A stretch of DNA of 42,118 bases from Spirochaetaceae bacterium UBA6243 (GCA_002441395.1 DJVZ01000022.1:69722-111839), one strand, 5' to 3'; numbered from the stretch's first letter, positions 7,572 to 16,240 are shown. The notes: generated from the letters alone by a model not told the origin. Made by a program: numbers and translations.

Positions 7572-9071
7572 TCAGAATCCGTAAATCTTCGAATACTTCT
7601 CGCGAAGGTATCGCTCGAACCACACTGGATCGAGCGGCTGTCCCGTCACTTTTTCGACGAGCTCTCCCGGCGTATAGCGCGAGCCGTGCACGTGCACATT
7701 GGCGCGCAGCCACCTGAGCACGGAGAGGGTCTCGCCCTCGGCGATGCGCGTCTCGATGTCCGGCACGTCCTTTTTGAGCGTCGCCCAGAACTGCGCGCCG
7801 TAGAGATTGCCCAGCGCATAGCTCGGGAAATAACCGAAGGCCCCCATGGACCAGTGCACATCCTGAAGGCATCCCTGACGGTCATCGGGGGCCTCAATGC
7901 CGAGCAAGTCGCGGTATTTCGCCTGCCATGCAGCCGGCATGTCGCCGACAGAGAGGTTTCCGTCGAACAGAGCCGATTCCAGTTCAAAACGCGCGATGAC
8001 GTGGAGTCCGTAGGTCACTTCGTCAGCCTCGGTGCGGATGAGCGACGGACTCACCCTGTTGACCGATTTTACGAAGCTGTCCAGATCGAGCCCATCGCCC
8101 GCTTCCCCAAGCAGCGCGCTGAGGACCGGGAAATTTCTCTCCCAGAATGCGTGCGAGCGGCCGATGATGTTCTCCCAGAGTCTCGACTGTGACTCGTGGA
8201 CCGCCATCGAAACCGCGTCGGCGAGCTTTGTCCCCCGGAATTCGGGATTCGGATCGATGCCCATTTCATAGAGCGCATGCCCTGACTCATGAATCGTGCT
8301 GAAGAGGCTCGAAGGGAAATAATCCTCAATATAACGTGTCGTGATGCGCACATCGTCGGTGCCAAGCGTCGTCGTAAAAGGATGGGCGGACACATCGAGG
8401 CGACCCCGATCCCGCTCGTAGTGGAGCGCCTTCATGCAGTAGTGGCTGATACGTTCCTGCGTTCTTGCCGACACCTGGAGACCTGTACATTTGTCGTCGA
8501 TCTGGGGCCGGCTGCGGATCTTGCCCAGTATATCGACAAGATATGATTTCATCGTGGAGAACACCGCCGCGATCGATTCCTGCGTGCTGCCCGGCTCGTA
8601 CAGGTCCAGAAGCACATCGTATGGCCTCGCGCCCGGGTTGAGATATGTGGCACGCTCTTTGTTCAGCTCGACCATACGCGCGAGGTGTGGCTCGAAGGCC
8701 CTGAAGTCATTGTTTCTCTTGGCTTCCACCCACGTGGCCTGTGAGATGCTCGCATCCTTTGCGTATTCGGTCACGAAAGACTCCGGCAACTTTGTCTCCC
8801 GGTCGTAATCGCGCCGCACCACGCGGACATAGGCTTTCTCATCGTCGGAAAGGTCGCTTTTCGCCTCGAGGGCCGAAAGCAGCTCCCCGACCTCGGGATT
8901 GACAGCCTTCTGGTGCGCGAGCCCTTCGAGGAGCGCCAGCTGTGAGGCCCGTTCTTCTATTGCCTTGGAGGGCATATAGGTTTCCTGGTCCCAGCCAAGT
9001 ATGGCCCCGATATGGACGACGAGGCTGTGCTCGCGGTCGAGCTCGACAAGACGAGCAGTTTCTTTGTGCAT
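7572..9071 (-). CDS. Carboxypeptidase Taq family metallopeptidase (M32)
   Basis: Cytoplasmic zinc carboxypeptidase of 499 residues, the usual size for family M32. The zinc site is His261-Glu-Ser-Gly-His265, with Glu293 in HESQSR as third ligand. Other M32 landmarks are WDQETYMP near the N-terminus, DDVRITTRY, ADEVTYGLHV and the C-terminal GCLQDVHWSMGAFGYFPSY. It should remove single residues from peptide C-termini in peptide turnover. AAGGAGG lies six bases before the ATG. It converges on the his operon and diverges from recG. A possible -10 is TACTAT (complement of 9092-9097). Confidence 0.95.
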   Translation of the reverse strand: MHKETARLVELDREHSLVVHIGAILGWDQETYMPSKAIEERASQLALLEGLAHQKAVNPEVGELLSALEAKSDLSDDEKAYVRVVRRDYDRETKLPESFVTEYAKDASISQATWVEAKRNNDFRAFEPHLARMVELNKERATYLNPGARPYDVLLDLYEPGSTQESIAAVFSTMKSYLVDILGKIRSRPQIDDKCTGLQVSARTQERISHYCMKALHYERDRGRLDVSAHPFTTTLGTDDVRITTRYIEDYFPSSLFSTIHESGHALYEMGIDPNPEFRGTKLADAVSMAVHESQSRLWENIIGRSHAFWERNFPVLSALLGEAGDGLDLDSFVKSVNRVSPSLIRTEADEVTYGLHVIARFELESALFDGNLSVGDMPAAWQAKYRDLLGIEAPDDRQGCLQDVHWSMGAFGYFPSYALGNLYGAQFWATLKKDVPDIETRIAEGETLSVLRWLRANVHVHGSRYTPGELVEKVTGQPLDPVWFERYLREKYSKIYGF

Positions 9072-9118
9072 CGATTTCCTCCTTTTGTTTTATAGTAGCA
9101 CCGGAATGCTTCTCTTTG

Positions 9119-9124
9119 TATACT
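9119..9124 (+). promoter_or_regulatory. Candidate -10 element of recG (possibly leaderless)
   Basis: TATACT at 9119-9124 ends seven bases before the GTG start at 9132, so transcription would begin at or beside the start codon. The only Shine-Dalgarno-like bases (AAAGG, 9125-9129) are two bases from the GTG, too close to work. No good -35 hexamer is present at the usual spacing. Confidence 0.45.
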
Positions 9125-9131
9125 AAAGGTC

Positions 9132-11192
9132 GTGTTTTTAAGGGAACTGACGCAGGACCTCCGCATTTTGAGGGGCACGGGGCCCGCGACGCTGCGGGCG
9201 CTCGCGAATCTCGATGTCCATACCGTTGCGGACCTTCTTCTCCACCTGCCCCGCGATTATGAAGACAAGACCAAAATTGTCCCGATTTCGCGCTTCTCCG
9301 AGGGCAAGGTATATACGACCGCGCGAATCCTTCGCCACGAGTGGTTCGGGTTCGGCAGGATGCGCACGCTCAAGATTGTCGTCGCCGACGATTCCAGCGA
9401 GGCGGCGCTCCTGTGCTTCAACAGGCCATTTCTCGAGCAGATGGCGCCCATCGGTTCCACTGTGCAAATATATGGCAAATTCCAGTTCAAATACGGCGAG
9501 ATTCAGTCCTCGGCCTTCGAGATAAAGCGCCTGGACGGGGCGCTTAATCTCAAGATCAAGCCTGAAGCCGCCCTGTCGCCGGTGTATTCGCTGAGCGAAC
9601 GGCTCAGTCAAATGGCGCTGAGAAGAATGGTTGAACTCGCGCTCTCGAAATTCGCGCCTCACCTCGAGGATGAGCTTCCGCCGTCTCTGCGCGCTGCCTA
9701 TGGATTTCCCCCCAAGGCCGAGGCGATCCGCGCGATTCATTTCCCTTCGTCCTGGGAAGCGGCCAAGCGCGCCCACGACATGCTCGCCTACGAAGAGCTC
9801 TTCTATTTTCAGCTTGGCATTGCGCTGCGCATGCGCTCACGGCGCGCCAAAGTCATTGAGCGCAGAGCCTCGCCCGGCGTGCTCGCCCGCCAGCTCCGGG
9901 AACGCCTGCCCTATGCGCTCACGGTGGACCAGGAGTCGGTGCTGGGGGAAATTGTCGATGACATGCACAAGCCTTACCCGATGGCCCGCCTCCTTCAGGG
10001 GGATGTGGGCTCCGGCAAGACGATCGTCGCGATTCTGGCCGCCCTCCATGCGGTCGAGCGCGGCGGGCAGGTGGCGATCATGGCGCCCACCGAGCTTCTG
10101 GCCCGCCAGCACGCCACGATCGCGGCCCACCTCGTCGAACCGCTCGGCGTGAGGCTCGCCTTTGTGACAGGCTCGATATCGAACGCCGCGCGCCCTCCCC
10201 TCCTCGCCGCGCTGAAAGACGGCGAAATCGACATCGCGATCGGCACCCACGCGCTCTTTTCGGAGGATGTCTCGTTCAAAAATCTCGAGCTTGTGATCAT
10301 CGACGAACAGCAGCGCTTCGGGGTGCTGCAGCGGATAGCCCTCTACAAAAAGGGACGCATCCCCGATTTTCTCATGATGACGGCGACACCCATCCCGCGC
10401 AGCCTCGCGCTCACCTTCTTTGGCGATCTGCAGGTGTCGACCATCCAGCATCTGCCACCGGGCCGCAAGCCGGTCGTTACGCACCTTGCGCACGAGGACC
10501 GGCGGCGCACTGTCTATGAATTCACGCGCGAGAAGCTTAAGGAGGGGCGCCAGGCCTACTTTGTCTACCCGGTGATCAGCGGATCGGAGCGACTCGATCT
10601 CCGCGATGCCGAATCGATGGCTTCCCATCTCGCAAAAGACGTGTTTCCCGAGTTCAAGGTGGGACTCCTGCATTCGCGGCTTGGCGACGAGGTAAAGATG
10701 GAGGTGATGACCAAGTTCGCCGCGGGCGAAATCTCGATACTCGTCGCGACCACGGTCGTGGAAGTGGGCGTGGATGTGCCGAACGCGACAGTGATGGTGA
10801 TCGAGCATGCCGAGCGATTTGGCCTTTCGGCGCTGCATCAGCTGCGGGGGCGCATCGGGCGGAGCAGTCACCAGGGATACTGTTTCCTTGTGTATTCCAA
10901 AGATCTCACCGAAGAAGGGCGGTTGCGGCTCAAGGCGCTCTATGAAACCACCGACGGCTTTGCCATTGCGGAAGAAGATCTGAAAATACGGGGGCCCGGC
11001 GATATGCTCGGTATCGAGCAGTCGGGAGATCTGCGCCTGCAGATCGCGGATATGCGCACCGACTTTGAATTACTGAAAAAGGCACGGCACGACGCGTTCG
11101 GCGTCATCGAGTCTGACCCAGCGCTCTCTGAGCCTGATCACGAAGTCATCCGACAGGTGCTGGCGCGCGCGAATCCATTCTCGGAGAAATAG
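9132..11192 (+). CDS. recG: ATP-dependent DNA helicase RecG
   Basis: Branch-migration helicase of 686 residues that remodels stalled forks and Holliday junctions. An N-terminal wedge/OB-fold domain (about 1-200) is followed by two RecA-like motor domains. Motifs seen are Walker A GDVGSGKT (Lys296), MAPTELLARQH, motif II IIDEQQRFGV (Asp391-Glu392), MTATPIPRSLALT, VVEVGVDVPNA, QLRGRIGRSS and the C-terminal TRG-type segment DLKIRGPGDMLGIEQSG. Motif II has Gln394 where RecG usually has His (DEQH). The start is GTG, with an ATG-less upstream region and a -10-like sequence very close, so the mRNA may be leaderless. Confidence 0.96.
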   Translation: MFLRELTQDLRILRGTGPATLRALANLDVHTVADLLLHLPRDYEDKTKIVPISRFSEGKVYTTARILRHEWFGFGRMRTLKIVVADDSSEAALLCFNRPFLEQMAPIGSTVQIYGKFQFKYGEIQSSAFEIKRLDGALNLKIKPEAALSPVYSLSERLSQMALRRMVELALSKFAPHLEDELPPSLRAAYGFPPKAEAIRAIHFPSSWEAAKRAHDMLAYEELFYFQLGIALRMRSRRAKVIERRASPGVLARQLRERLPYALTVDQESVLGEIVDDMHKPYPMARLLQGDVGSGKTIVAILAALHAVERGGQVAIMAPTELLARQHATIAAHLVEPLGVRLAFVTGSISNAARPPLLAALKDGEIDIAIGTHALFSEDVSFKNLELVIIDEQQRFGVLQRIALYKKGRIPDFLMMTATPIPRSLALTFFGDLQVSTIQHLPPGRKPVVTHLAHEDRRRTVYEFTREKLKEGRQAYFVYPVISGSERLDLRDAESMASHLAKDVFPEFKVGLLHSRLGDEVKMEVMTKFAAGEISILVATTVVEVGVDVPNATVMVIEHAERFGLSALHQLRGRIGRSSHQGYCFLVYSKDLTEEGRLRLKALYETTDGFAIAEEDLKIRGPGDMLGIEQSGDLRLQIADMRTDFELLKKARHDAFGVIESDPALSEPDHEVIRQVLARANPFSEK

Positions 11193-11221
11193 AAAGAGGC
11201 GGGCCTGCTACGCCGGCGCCT

Positions 11222-11755
11222 TCAGGAAGGCAGCGACGAGCGTTTGCGCTTTCGCGATTTTGGGCCTCCGTGCTGCAGTACAAGTTCCGAACAGCTCATA
11301 TAATCGATGATCTTTTCGCGCCTTGCCGCCGGGCCGAGCATTTTTCGCACTTTGTTGTATTTGCGGCGGAGGTACTGAATGGAGGGAATGCTGGTTTCGA
11401 ACTGTGCCGCGAGTTCCCAGTCACGATGCAAGTAACGCCCATACATATCCTTGCGATTCAGGGTCAAAAATTCAGAGAGGTGTTCGCGTGTCCACTCGAT
11501 GTTCTTGCTCTGCGAGTAGTCGTGTTCTTCCATGCGGCGCCTGGTGCGTTCCGCGGCGCCTTCCATTTTGCGCTTGCGCCAGTAGATGTTGCGGTTACGC
11601 GCCCGGATTATGTCGTCGCGGGTATAGCCTGTATTCTCCATCCAGAGACGGGCAAGCTTGGCTTTTTCTGCCGGGCTCAGGCGTGATTTGAGAGAATTCG
11701 ATACATATTCATCGGGGTTTGATGATTCCAGAATCAGCTTCTCCGACTTTTTCAT
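11222..11755 (-). CDS. Unknown basic protein with a possible helix-turn-helix
   Basis: I do not recognise this 177-residue protein. It is highly charged: the middle (about 55-85) is a run of Arg, Lys and Glu that looks helical (RNRNIYWRKRKMEGAAERTR), and the C-terminus ends in KSRKRKRSSLPS. Residues about 112-140 (DWELAAQFETSIPSIQYLRR) have the pattern of a helix-turn-helix, so DNA or RNA binding is plausible. No transmembrane segment or signal peptide is visible. AGGAT sits directly before the ATG, too close for good ribosome binding, and a promoter-like site lies just upstream. It follows the methyltransferase gene by 55 bases and converges on recG. Confidence 0.7.
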   Translation of the reverse strand: MKKSEKLILESSNPDEYVSNSLKSRLSPAEKAKLARLWMENTGYTRDDIIRARNRNIYWRKRKMEGAAERTRRRMEEHDYSQSKNIEWTREHLSEFLTLNRKDMYGRYLHRDWELAAQFETSIPSIQYLRRKYNKVRKMLGPAARREKIIDYMSCSELVLQHGGPKSRKRKRSSLPS

Positions 11756-11761
11756 ATCCTA

Positions 11762-11789
11762 AATATAATAGAGAACTATGAAAAATCAA
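11762..11789 (-). promoter_or_regulatory. Candidate promoter of the unknown basic protein gene
   Basis: On the minus strand TTGATT (complement of 11784-11789) and TATATT (complement of 11762-11767) are 16 bases apart. The -10 ends six bases before the ATG at 11755, again close enough for a leaderless or nearly leaderless mRNA. Confidence 0.4.
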
Positions 11790-11810
11790 ATAATTCGCGT
11801 TGGCTCCCCA

Positions 11811-13106
11811 TTAATCGCGCAGGAAGGCGATTGCGTCCCACCCCTTTTTGTGTTCCGCGAAAGGAGATTTTGAAAAGCCCGATGGTTTCTGGCGCGCGAC
11901 GCGCTCAGTCTGTGTGCTCTCCGCCGTGATGACAGCAGCGCCCCCCCGTTTGAGCACTTTTGAAATGAGCGGCCAGTAATAGGCTGCGATATCAAACTTC
12001 GGGATATCCTCAAGAAAAAGGATTATCGCGTCGGTGCTCGCCGGCGCAAGCTGGCCACCGTACTCCAGTCCGGCATTGGAGGGCCTATTGGATGGCTGCC
12101 CTGCCTGCAATTGCGCCTGCAGGAAGAAAGGTTCAAGCATAAGCACAGCATTATGACGGCCGGCGTGCCCAAGATTGTGCGATGACGCGGCGAGGGCGAG
12201 CGTGTCGTGCGACTTCAGAACAATTTCCTGCGGTCCTAAAACCGTCTGTACCCAGAGAGGCGCAATACCGACCCCTGGCTCGATCACAAGCGCCCGGCGC
12301 ACCAGGAGGCCGGCGAAGACCTTCCGTGCAAGCGAAAGCGCGCATGTCGTGGCGTAGGACGGCTCGTCGAACTCCGACAAGCCCTGAATGCCGTCCCATG
12401 CGAGCGGCGCGCCCGCAATTCTTTTCTCCACGTGCGAGCGCACATACCGCGAAAACCATCGCCCGGAAGCCGCGCCCGGGCTCGCCGTGGAGGATCCTTC
12501 CGGAACTTGCGCGATCGCGACCATATGGTTTTTTGTTGAAACAGTTCTGCGGAGAGAAAATCCTGCTTCGGCGCACCACGCGCGGGCTTGCTCCGCGAGC
12601 GGCGTCACTATGACAAAAGCAAAAATGCCTCCGTCGCGCAAGAGCTCCGCGCGCACGGTACTAAAATACTGCGCCAGCACCAGAGGCCCCGCCTTCGCAG
12701 GCAAATTGGACAGGACCACATCGTAGGGGCCGCGCCCGTCGGGCTCGCAGAGCAAGCCCGCCTCTGCTATCACCGGCACCGCATTTCTTTCCGCAACTTT
12801 AATTTTTGAAAAATGACGCTTCCGGCACGGCTCAAGCCGTGCTCCACCGAGCCCGCGCAACTCCACGGCGAGACCGTTCCGCGCCGCGTTCCGTGCGGAA
12901 AAGGACACCGCGCGGAAATCGCGGTCGCGCATGACGACATCCATGTCCGGACAGGATGCGGCCAAACAGACGCCGATAATTCCGGTTCCACAGCCCGCGT
13001 CGAGCAGCCGCTTCGCATTCACAATGCCCGGCTCGTGCGCGATCTCTTTCAAGAGAAGACGCGTCCCCGCATCGATATCGAACGACGAAAACAGGGCATG
13101 CGACAA
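11811..13106 (-). CDS. RsmC/RlmG-like SAM-dependent methyltransferase, start uncertain
   Basis: The N-terminal half has a clear SAM-binding fold (LLDAGCGTGIIGVCLA) and an SNLPAKAG motif in the place of the NPPF/Y motif of RNA or protein N-methyltransferases. A second, degenerate Rossmann-like half follows (LVIEPGVGIAPLWVQ), the two-domain plan of RsmC/RlmG rRNA guanine-N2 methyltransferases. The substrate is inferred, not shown. The only ATG/GTG/TTG start in frame is TTG at 13106, yet the frame stays open upstream and reads a family-like segment (DPLVNKTIDFAYRGARLKFD) with no start codon. An ATG at 13186, five bases after the efp stop, is in another frame. See the finding on this. Confidence 0.75.
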   Translation of the reverse strand: MSHALFSSFDIDAGTRLLLKEIAHEPGIVNAKRLLDAGCGTGIIGVCLAASCPDMDVVMRDRDFRAVSFSARNAARNGLAVELRGLGGARLEPCRKRHFSKIKVAERNAVPVIAEAGLLCEPDGRGPYDVVLSNLPAKAGPLVLAQYFSTVRAELLRDGGIFAFVIVTPLAEQARAWCAEAGFSLRRTVSTKNHMVAIAQVPEGSSTASPGAASGRWFSRYVRSHVEKRIAGAPLAWDGIQGLSEFDEPSYATTCALSLARKVFAGLLVRRALVIEPGVGIAPLWVQTVLGPQEIVLKSHDTLALAASSHNLGHAGRHNAVLMLEPFFLQAQLQAGQPSNRPSNAGLEYGGQLAPASTDAIILFLEDIPKFDIAAYYWPLISKVLKRGGAAVITAESTQTERVARQKPSGFSKSPFAEHKKGWDAIAFLRD

Positions 13107-13191
13107 GTCAAACTTGAGCCGCGCGCCCCGGTATGCAAAATCGATTGTCTTGTTGACGAGTGGATCGAGCGAGCAGCCCGATTCATCAGGT

Positions 13192-13755
13192 TTATTCGTT
13201 GACGCGCTCGACGTACTCGTTCGTCTCCGTATTGATAAGAATTTTCTCCCCCTGCTTGATGAAGAGCGGCACGCGCACCACGAGCCCCGTTTCGGTGGTC
13301 ACAGGCTTCGTCGCGCCGGACACGGTGTCCCCGCGCACATAATTCTCGCTCTCAGCGACAGTGAAGACCATTTTGTAAGGAATCTTGATATCGATGGGCT
13401 CGCCTTCCCACATGACGATCGTGTAGGTCTCTCCGTCCTTGAGGTAGGGAGCGCGGTCCTCATGCGCCGCAAGGGGGACCTCGAACTGGTCGAAGGTCTC
13501 ATTATTCATAAAGTGGAAAAATTCACCATCGCTATACTGATACTGGCAATCGACGAGATCGACCTGGGCATCTTCAACGAAGTCGGCGGTCTTGATTGTC
13601 TGCGTGATCACGTTGCCATTCTTGAGGTTTTTCGCCCGCACTCTGGCAAAGGCCGAACCCTTGCCCGGGCTCACAAATTCGCGTTCAACAACTATATGCG
13701 GCGTGCCATTGATGAGCAGGCATGTCCCGATTCCGATATCGCCACCACGAACCAT
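13192..13755 (-). CDS. efp: Translation elongation factor P (EF-P)
   Basis: Promotes peptide bond formation on polyproline stretches. The protein has 187 residues, the normal size, with a KOW-like N-terminal domain and two OB-fold domains. The modification loop is SPGKGSAF with Lys32 as the residue that would receive beta-lysine; PGKG fits EpmA-type modification. A longer frame starts at 13857, but GAGGA lies seven bases before the ATG at 13755, and homology begins there. A good promoter lies just upstream. The methyltransferase frame follows directly, so the two are probably cotranscribed. EpmA, the EF-P lysyl ligase, is encoded 2 kb away. Confidence 0.95.
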   Translation of the reverse strand: MVRGGDIGIGTCLLINGTPHIVVEREFVSPGKGSAFARVRAKNLKNGNVITQTIKTADFVEDAQVDLVDCQYQYSDGEFFHFMNNETFDQFEVPLAAHEDRAPYLKDGETYTIVMWEGEPIDIKIPYKMVFTVAESENYVRGDTVSGATKPVTTETGLVVRVPLFIKQGEKILINTETNEYVERVNE

Positions 13756-13792
13756 AGATTTGTCCTCGATAGATAAAGAATTGAGTCGCGCT

Positions 13793-13822
13793 ATACTAGC
13801 GCGGAACCGTCGTTTATGTAAA
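13793..13822 (-). promoter_or_regulatory. Candidate efp promoter
   Basis: On the minus strand TTTACA (complement of 13817-13822) and TAGTAT (complement of 13793-13798) are separated by 18 bases. The predicted start would give a 5' leader of about 30 bases containing the GAGGA site. Confidence 0.6.
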
Positions 13823-13903
13823 GCATGAAAGGCATTTGACGCTTGCCTTCCTGCCATTCATGTCTCAGAATAGCAATGTAGTCTTCCCGCAAGGAGCCCT
13901 AGG

Positions 13904-15205
13904 ATGACGAAAAAGCAAAAGCAGATCCTTCTCGCGCTCATGGTGCTTGTCATGATAATTCTCAACGCGGACGGGAATGTGATGGCGCCGACTCTTGTCA
14001 CAATCGAGGCCGAATTCGGAGTATCGGATGCTCAGGTAGGGCAGATGATGGGCATGTTTACGATTGTCGGAGCGATCGTCTCGCTCTTGTGGGGATATTT
14101 TGCGGACAAGGCCTCGCGAAAACTGCTTTTCGTGCTGGCCGTGGCAATCGGCGAGATTCCCTGCCTTTTGTCGGCGTTCGCGCGCAGCTGGAACTCGTTC
14201 TATGTGCTGAGAATGCTGACAGGTATCGGTGTGGGGGCGGCATTCCCCCTGGTCTTCTCAATCCTGGGTGATATCTATGATGAAAAAGAGCGGCCCGTGA
14301 CGACTGCAATTCTCGCGACCGCCTTCGGGTTCGGGAACATCGTCGGCACGGTAGTGGGCGGCTATCTCGGGCCGAGCCTGGGTTGGCGCATTCCTTTTAT
14401 TTTGATTTCGGCTCCGAATTTCATATTGCTCGCACTGTTTTGGGTACTCGTGCCCGAGCCGCAGAAGGCGGCAAGCGAGGATGCGACACGGGAGCTCGTC
14501 GCCGCGGGAATTCTCTATCCCCGAACCATCAAGCTCTCGGACTACGCAGTGCTTTTCAAGAAAAAAACGAACCTGTATTTGCTCATCCAGGGCATCGCAG
14601 GGACCGTGCCCTGGGGAGCCTTTTTCTTTTTGAACAAGTTCCTGGAGACGGAGAAAGGCTTCGATACGGGCACTGCGACAACGATCTATTTGATCTTCGG
14701 CATAGGGATGACGCTGGGGACACTCGCCGGAGGAAAGTTCGGCGGCATGGTGTTCAAAAAATCGGACAGGGCCCTGCCTGTCTTCTGTGCGGTGACGACG
14801 GTGGCGGGAGCGCTGGGGACCTTTGTGGTCATTGCGGTGGATGCAGGGTTTGCGGTCCTTGCGGCGCTCGGATTCTTCACTGCGTTTTTTGCCGCAATGA
14901 CAGGGCCGAACATGAAGGCGATGCTCCTCGATGTCAATCTTCCGGAAGCACGCGGAGCGATTTTTTCGATTTTCAATCTGACCGATTCGCTTGGAACAGG
15001 CATCGGCCGCTGGGTTGCAGGGCTTTTATCCGCCACTCTGGGACTGTCCGCGGCGCTGGGCATCAGCACCGCATTCTGGTTCCTCTGTGGAGCGGTGCTC
15101 TTTGCTGCGCGGCTTATATTCCCTCCTGACAGAATCTCGCTCCACAGGGAGATGGAGGCTGCCGCGGCGGAGATGAAGGCCGCGAAAGTTTCCGTTCAAG
15201 AATAG
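13904..15205 (+). CDS. MFS transporter, spinster-like
   Basis: Inner-membrane transporter of 433 residues with about twelve hydrophobic segments and a central cytoplasmic loop (about 190-220). The loop between helices 2 and 3 reads GYFADKASRK, the MFS signature GxxxDxxxRR/K, and helix 4 carries RMLTGIGVGAAFPLVFSILGD. The N-terminus (NADGNVMAPTLVTIEAEFG) resembles the spinster/Spns and organic-acid groups. The substrate cannot be assigned. AGGAG lies in front of the ATG. The C-terminal tail is charged and helical. It is transcribed alone, divergent from efp and convergent with epmA, whose stop is nine bases away. Confidence 0.85.
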   Translation: MTKKQKQILLALMVLVMIILNADGNVMAPTLVTIEAEFGVSDAQVGQMMGMFTIVGAIVSLLWGYFADKASRKLLFVLAVAIGEIPCLLSAFARSWNSFYVLRMLTGIGVGAAFPLVFSILGDIYDEKERPVTTAILATAFGFGNIVGTVVGGYLGPSLGWRIPFILISAPNFILLALFWVLVPEPQKAASEDATRELVAAGILYPRTIKLSDYAVLFKKKTNLYLLIQGIAGTVPWGAFFFLNKFLETEKGFDTGTATTIYLIFGIGMTLGTLAGGKFGGMVFKKSDRALPVFCAVTTVAGALGTFVVIAVDAGFAVLAALGFFTAFFAAMTGPNMKAMLLDVNLPEARGAIFSIFNLTDSLGTGIGRWVAGLLSATLGLSAALGISTAFWFLCGAVLFAARLIFPPDRISLHREMEAAAAEMKAAKVSVQE

Positions 15206-15214
15206 CACTGAAAC

Positions 15215-16177
15215 TCAGTCAGAAAACGCCTCAAAGGGAAAGAGCAGGACCTCCGCGATCGACTTCTTTCCAAGGAGGACCATCATGAGGCGCTCGAAGC
15301 CGACGGCGACGCCCGAACAGGGCGGAAAATGTTCAAATACTGAAGCGTACGAGTCGTCGATGCGGTGAGGAACGAGCGCGCTCAGTTTTTTCGCGCTCTG
15401 TGAGGAAAAGTACTGACGGACCGCGGCAGGATTCGCCATCTCGGTGAAGCAGTTGGCGATCTCTATGCCGTCGACATAGAGCTCCCAGCGCTCCTTGTAC
15501 ATGGTGCCGGGGATATCTTTTGCGAGGCACTCTATGCCAGCGGGATAGCGGTCGAGCACGAGCGGCCTGTCCCGGGGAAGCGCGGGCTCGACGAGGCTCA
15601 AGAAAAAAACATTGAAGGCGTCCTCCCATGCGGCGTCGGATGCGACCAGGAGCCCACGCTCGCGGCATGCTGTGCGCATCGCCTCAGGCTCGGAAAGCGC
15701 GTCGAGATCGGCGCGCGCATACTCGGTCCAGGCTTCACTCATGCTCATCACGCGAAAGGGCGGCCGGGCACGCGGCGGCGTCTCTTGGCTGGCGAGGGCC
15801 GCAAAAAGCTCTTCGGTCAAGCGGATATTGTCCCCACTTGAAAGTCCCACGCCGTAATACTCAAGCATCGTGAATTCAGGGTTATGGATGCGCGAGGTGG
15901 ATTCCGCATTGCGCCACGCCTTGCAGAGCTGAAACACGCTCCGCCCGGTCGCGGCGATCACCTTCTTCATCCATATCTCGGGCGAAGGGACAAGGTAGAG
16001 CGGCCTATGTTCTTCTGTGGGATGCACGTACTCTGTCGCGAAGACCTCGAGGCAGGATTCGGGGATGAGGGAGGGGGCGAGGGCCGGCGTGTCGGTCTCG
16101 AGGTAGCCGCGCGAAAGGAAAAATTCCCGCACGATGCTCACCATGCGCGAGCGGGTCTGTAAAACTTCAACATCCAT
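15215..16177 (-). CDS. epmA: EF-P lysyltransferase EpmA (PoxA/GenX/YjeA family)
   Basis: Paralogue of the catalytic domain of lysyl-tRNA synthetase that ligates (R)-beta-lysine to EF-P. The 320-residue protein lacks the N-terminal tRNA anticodon-binding domain, as EpmA does. Class II motif 2 appears as CKAWRNAESTSRIHNPEFTM followed by LEYY, and motif 3 as GVAVGFERLMMVLLG. The pairing with efp 2 kb away, whose loop is PGKG, supports the call over a lysyl-tRNA synthetase fragment. No epmB (lysine 2,3-aminomutase) is in the window. TATACT (complement of 16184-16189) ends six bases before the ATG and there is no Shine-Dalgarno site, so the mRNA is probably leaderless. Confidence 0.92.
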   Translation of the reverse strand: MDVEVLQTRSRMVSIVREFFLSRGYLETDTPALAPSLIPESCLEVFATEYVHPTEEHRPLYLVPSPEIWMKKVIAATGRSVFQLCKAWRNAESTSRIHNPEFTMLEYYGVGLSSGDNIRLTEELFAALASQETPPRARPPFRVMSMSEAWTEYARADLDALSEPEAMRTACRERGLLVASDAAWEDAFNVFFLSLVEPALPRDRPLVLDRYPAGIECLAKDIPGTMYKERWELYVDGIEIANCFTEMANPAAVRQYFSSQSAKKLSALVPHRIDDSYASVFEHFPPCSGVAVGFERLMMVLLGKKSIAEVLLFPFEAFSD

Positions 16178-16183
16178 GGGGAG

Positions 16184-16189
16184 AGTATA
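16184..16189 (-). promoter_or_regulatory. Candidate -10 element of epmA (possibly leaderless)
   Basis: TATACT on the minus strand ends six bases before the epmA ATG. The bases between (CTCTCC) offer no ribosome-binding site. It repeats the arrangement seen before recG. The -35 region is weak. Confidence 0.45.
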
Positions 16190-16240
16190 GCGATTCGCGC
16201 GATGCCGGGATACGGAGCGCTCCGCCCTACCGTCATTGCA

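Noticed and set aside
6671..7717. A 348-codon open frame in another frame of hisD
   Set aside because: Ser/Pro/Arg-rich frame shadow; it crosses the hisD terminator and has no ribosome-binding site.
9837..10871. A 344-codon minus-strand open frame opposite recG
   Set aside because: Shadow of a well-conserved helicase; no family features.
11193..11250. Possible terminator between recG and the convergent unknown gene
   Set aside because: Only short GC pairings such as GCCTTC with GAAGGC around a two-base loop, and no T run on either strand.
15206..15214. Terminator between the MFS gene and epmA
   Set aside because: Only nine bases separate the stops and the nearby ACTGA/TCAGT pairing is too weak and has no T run.
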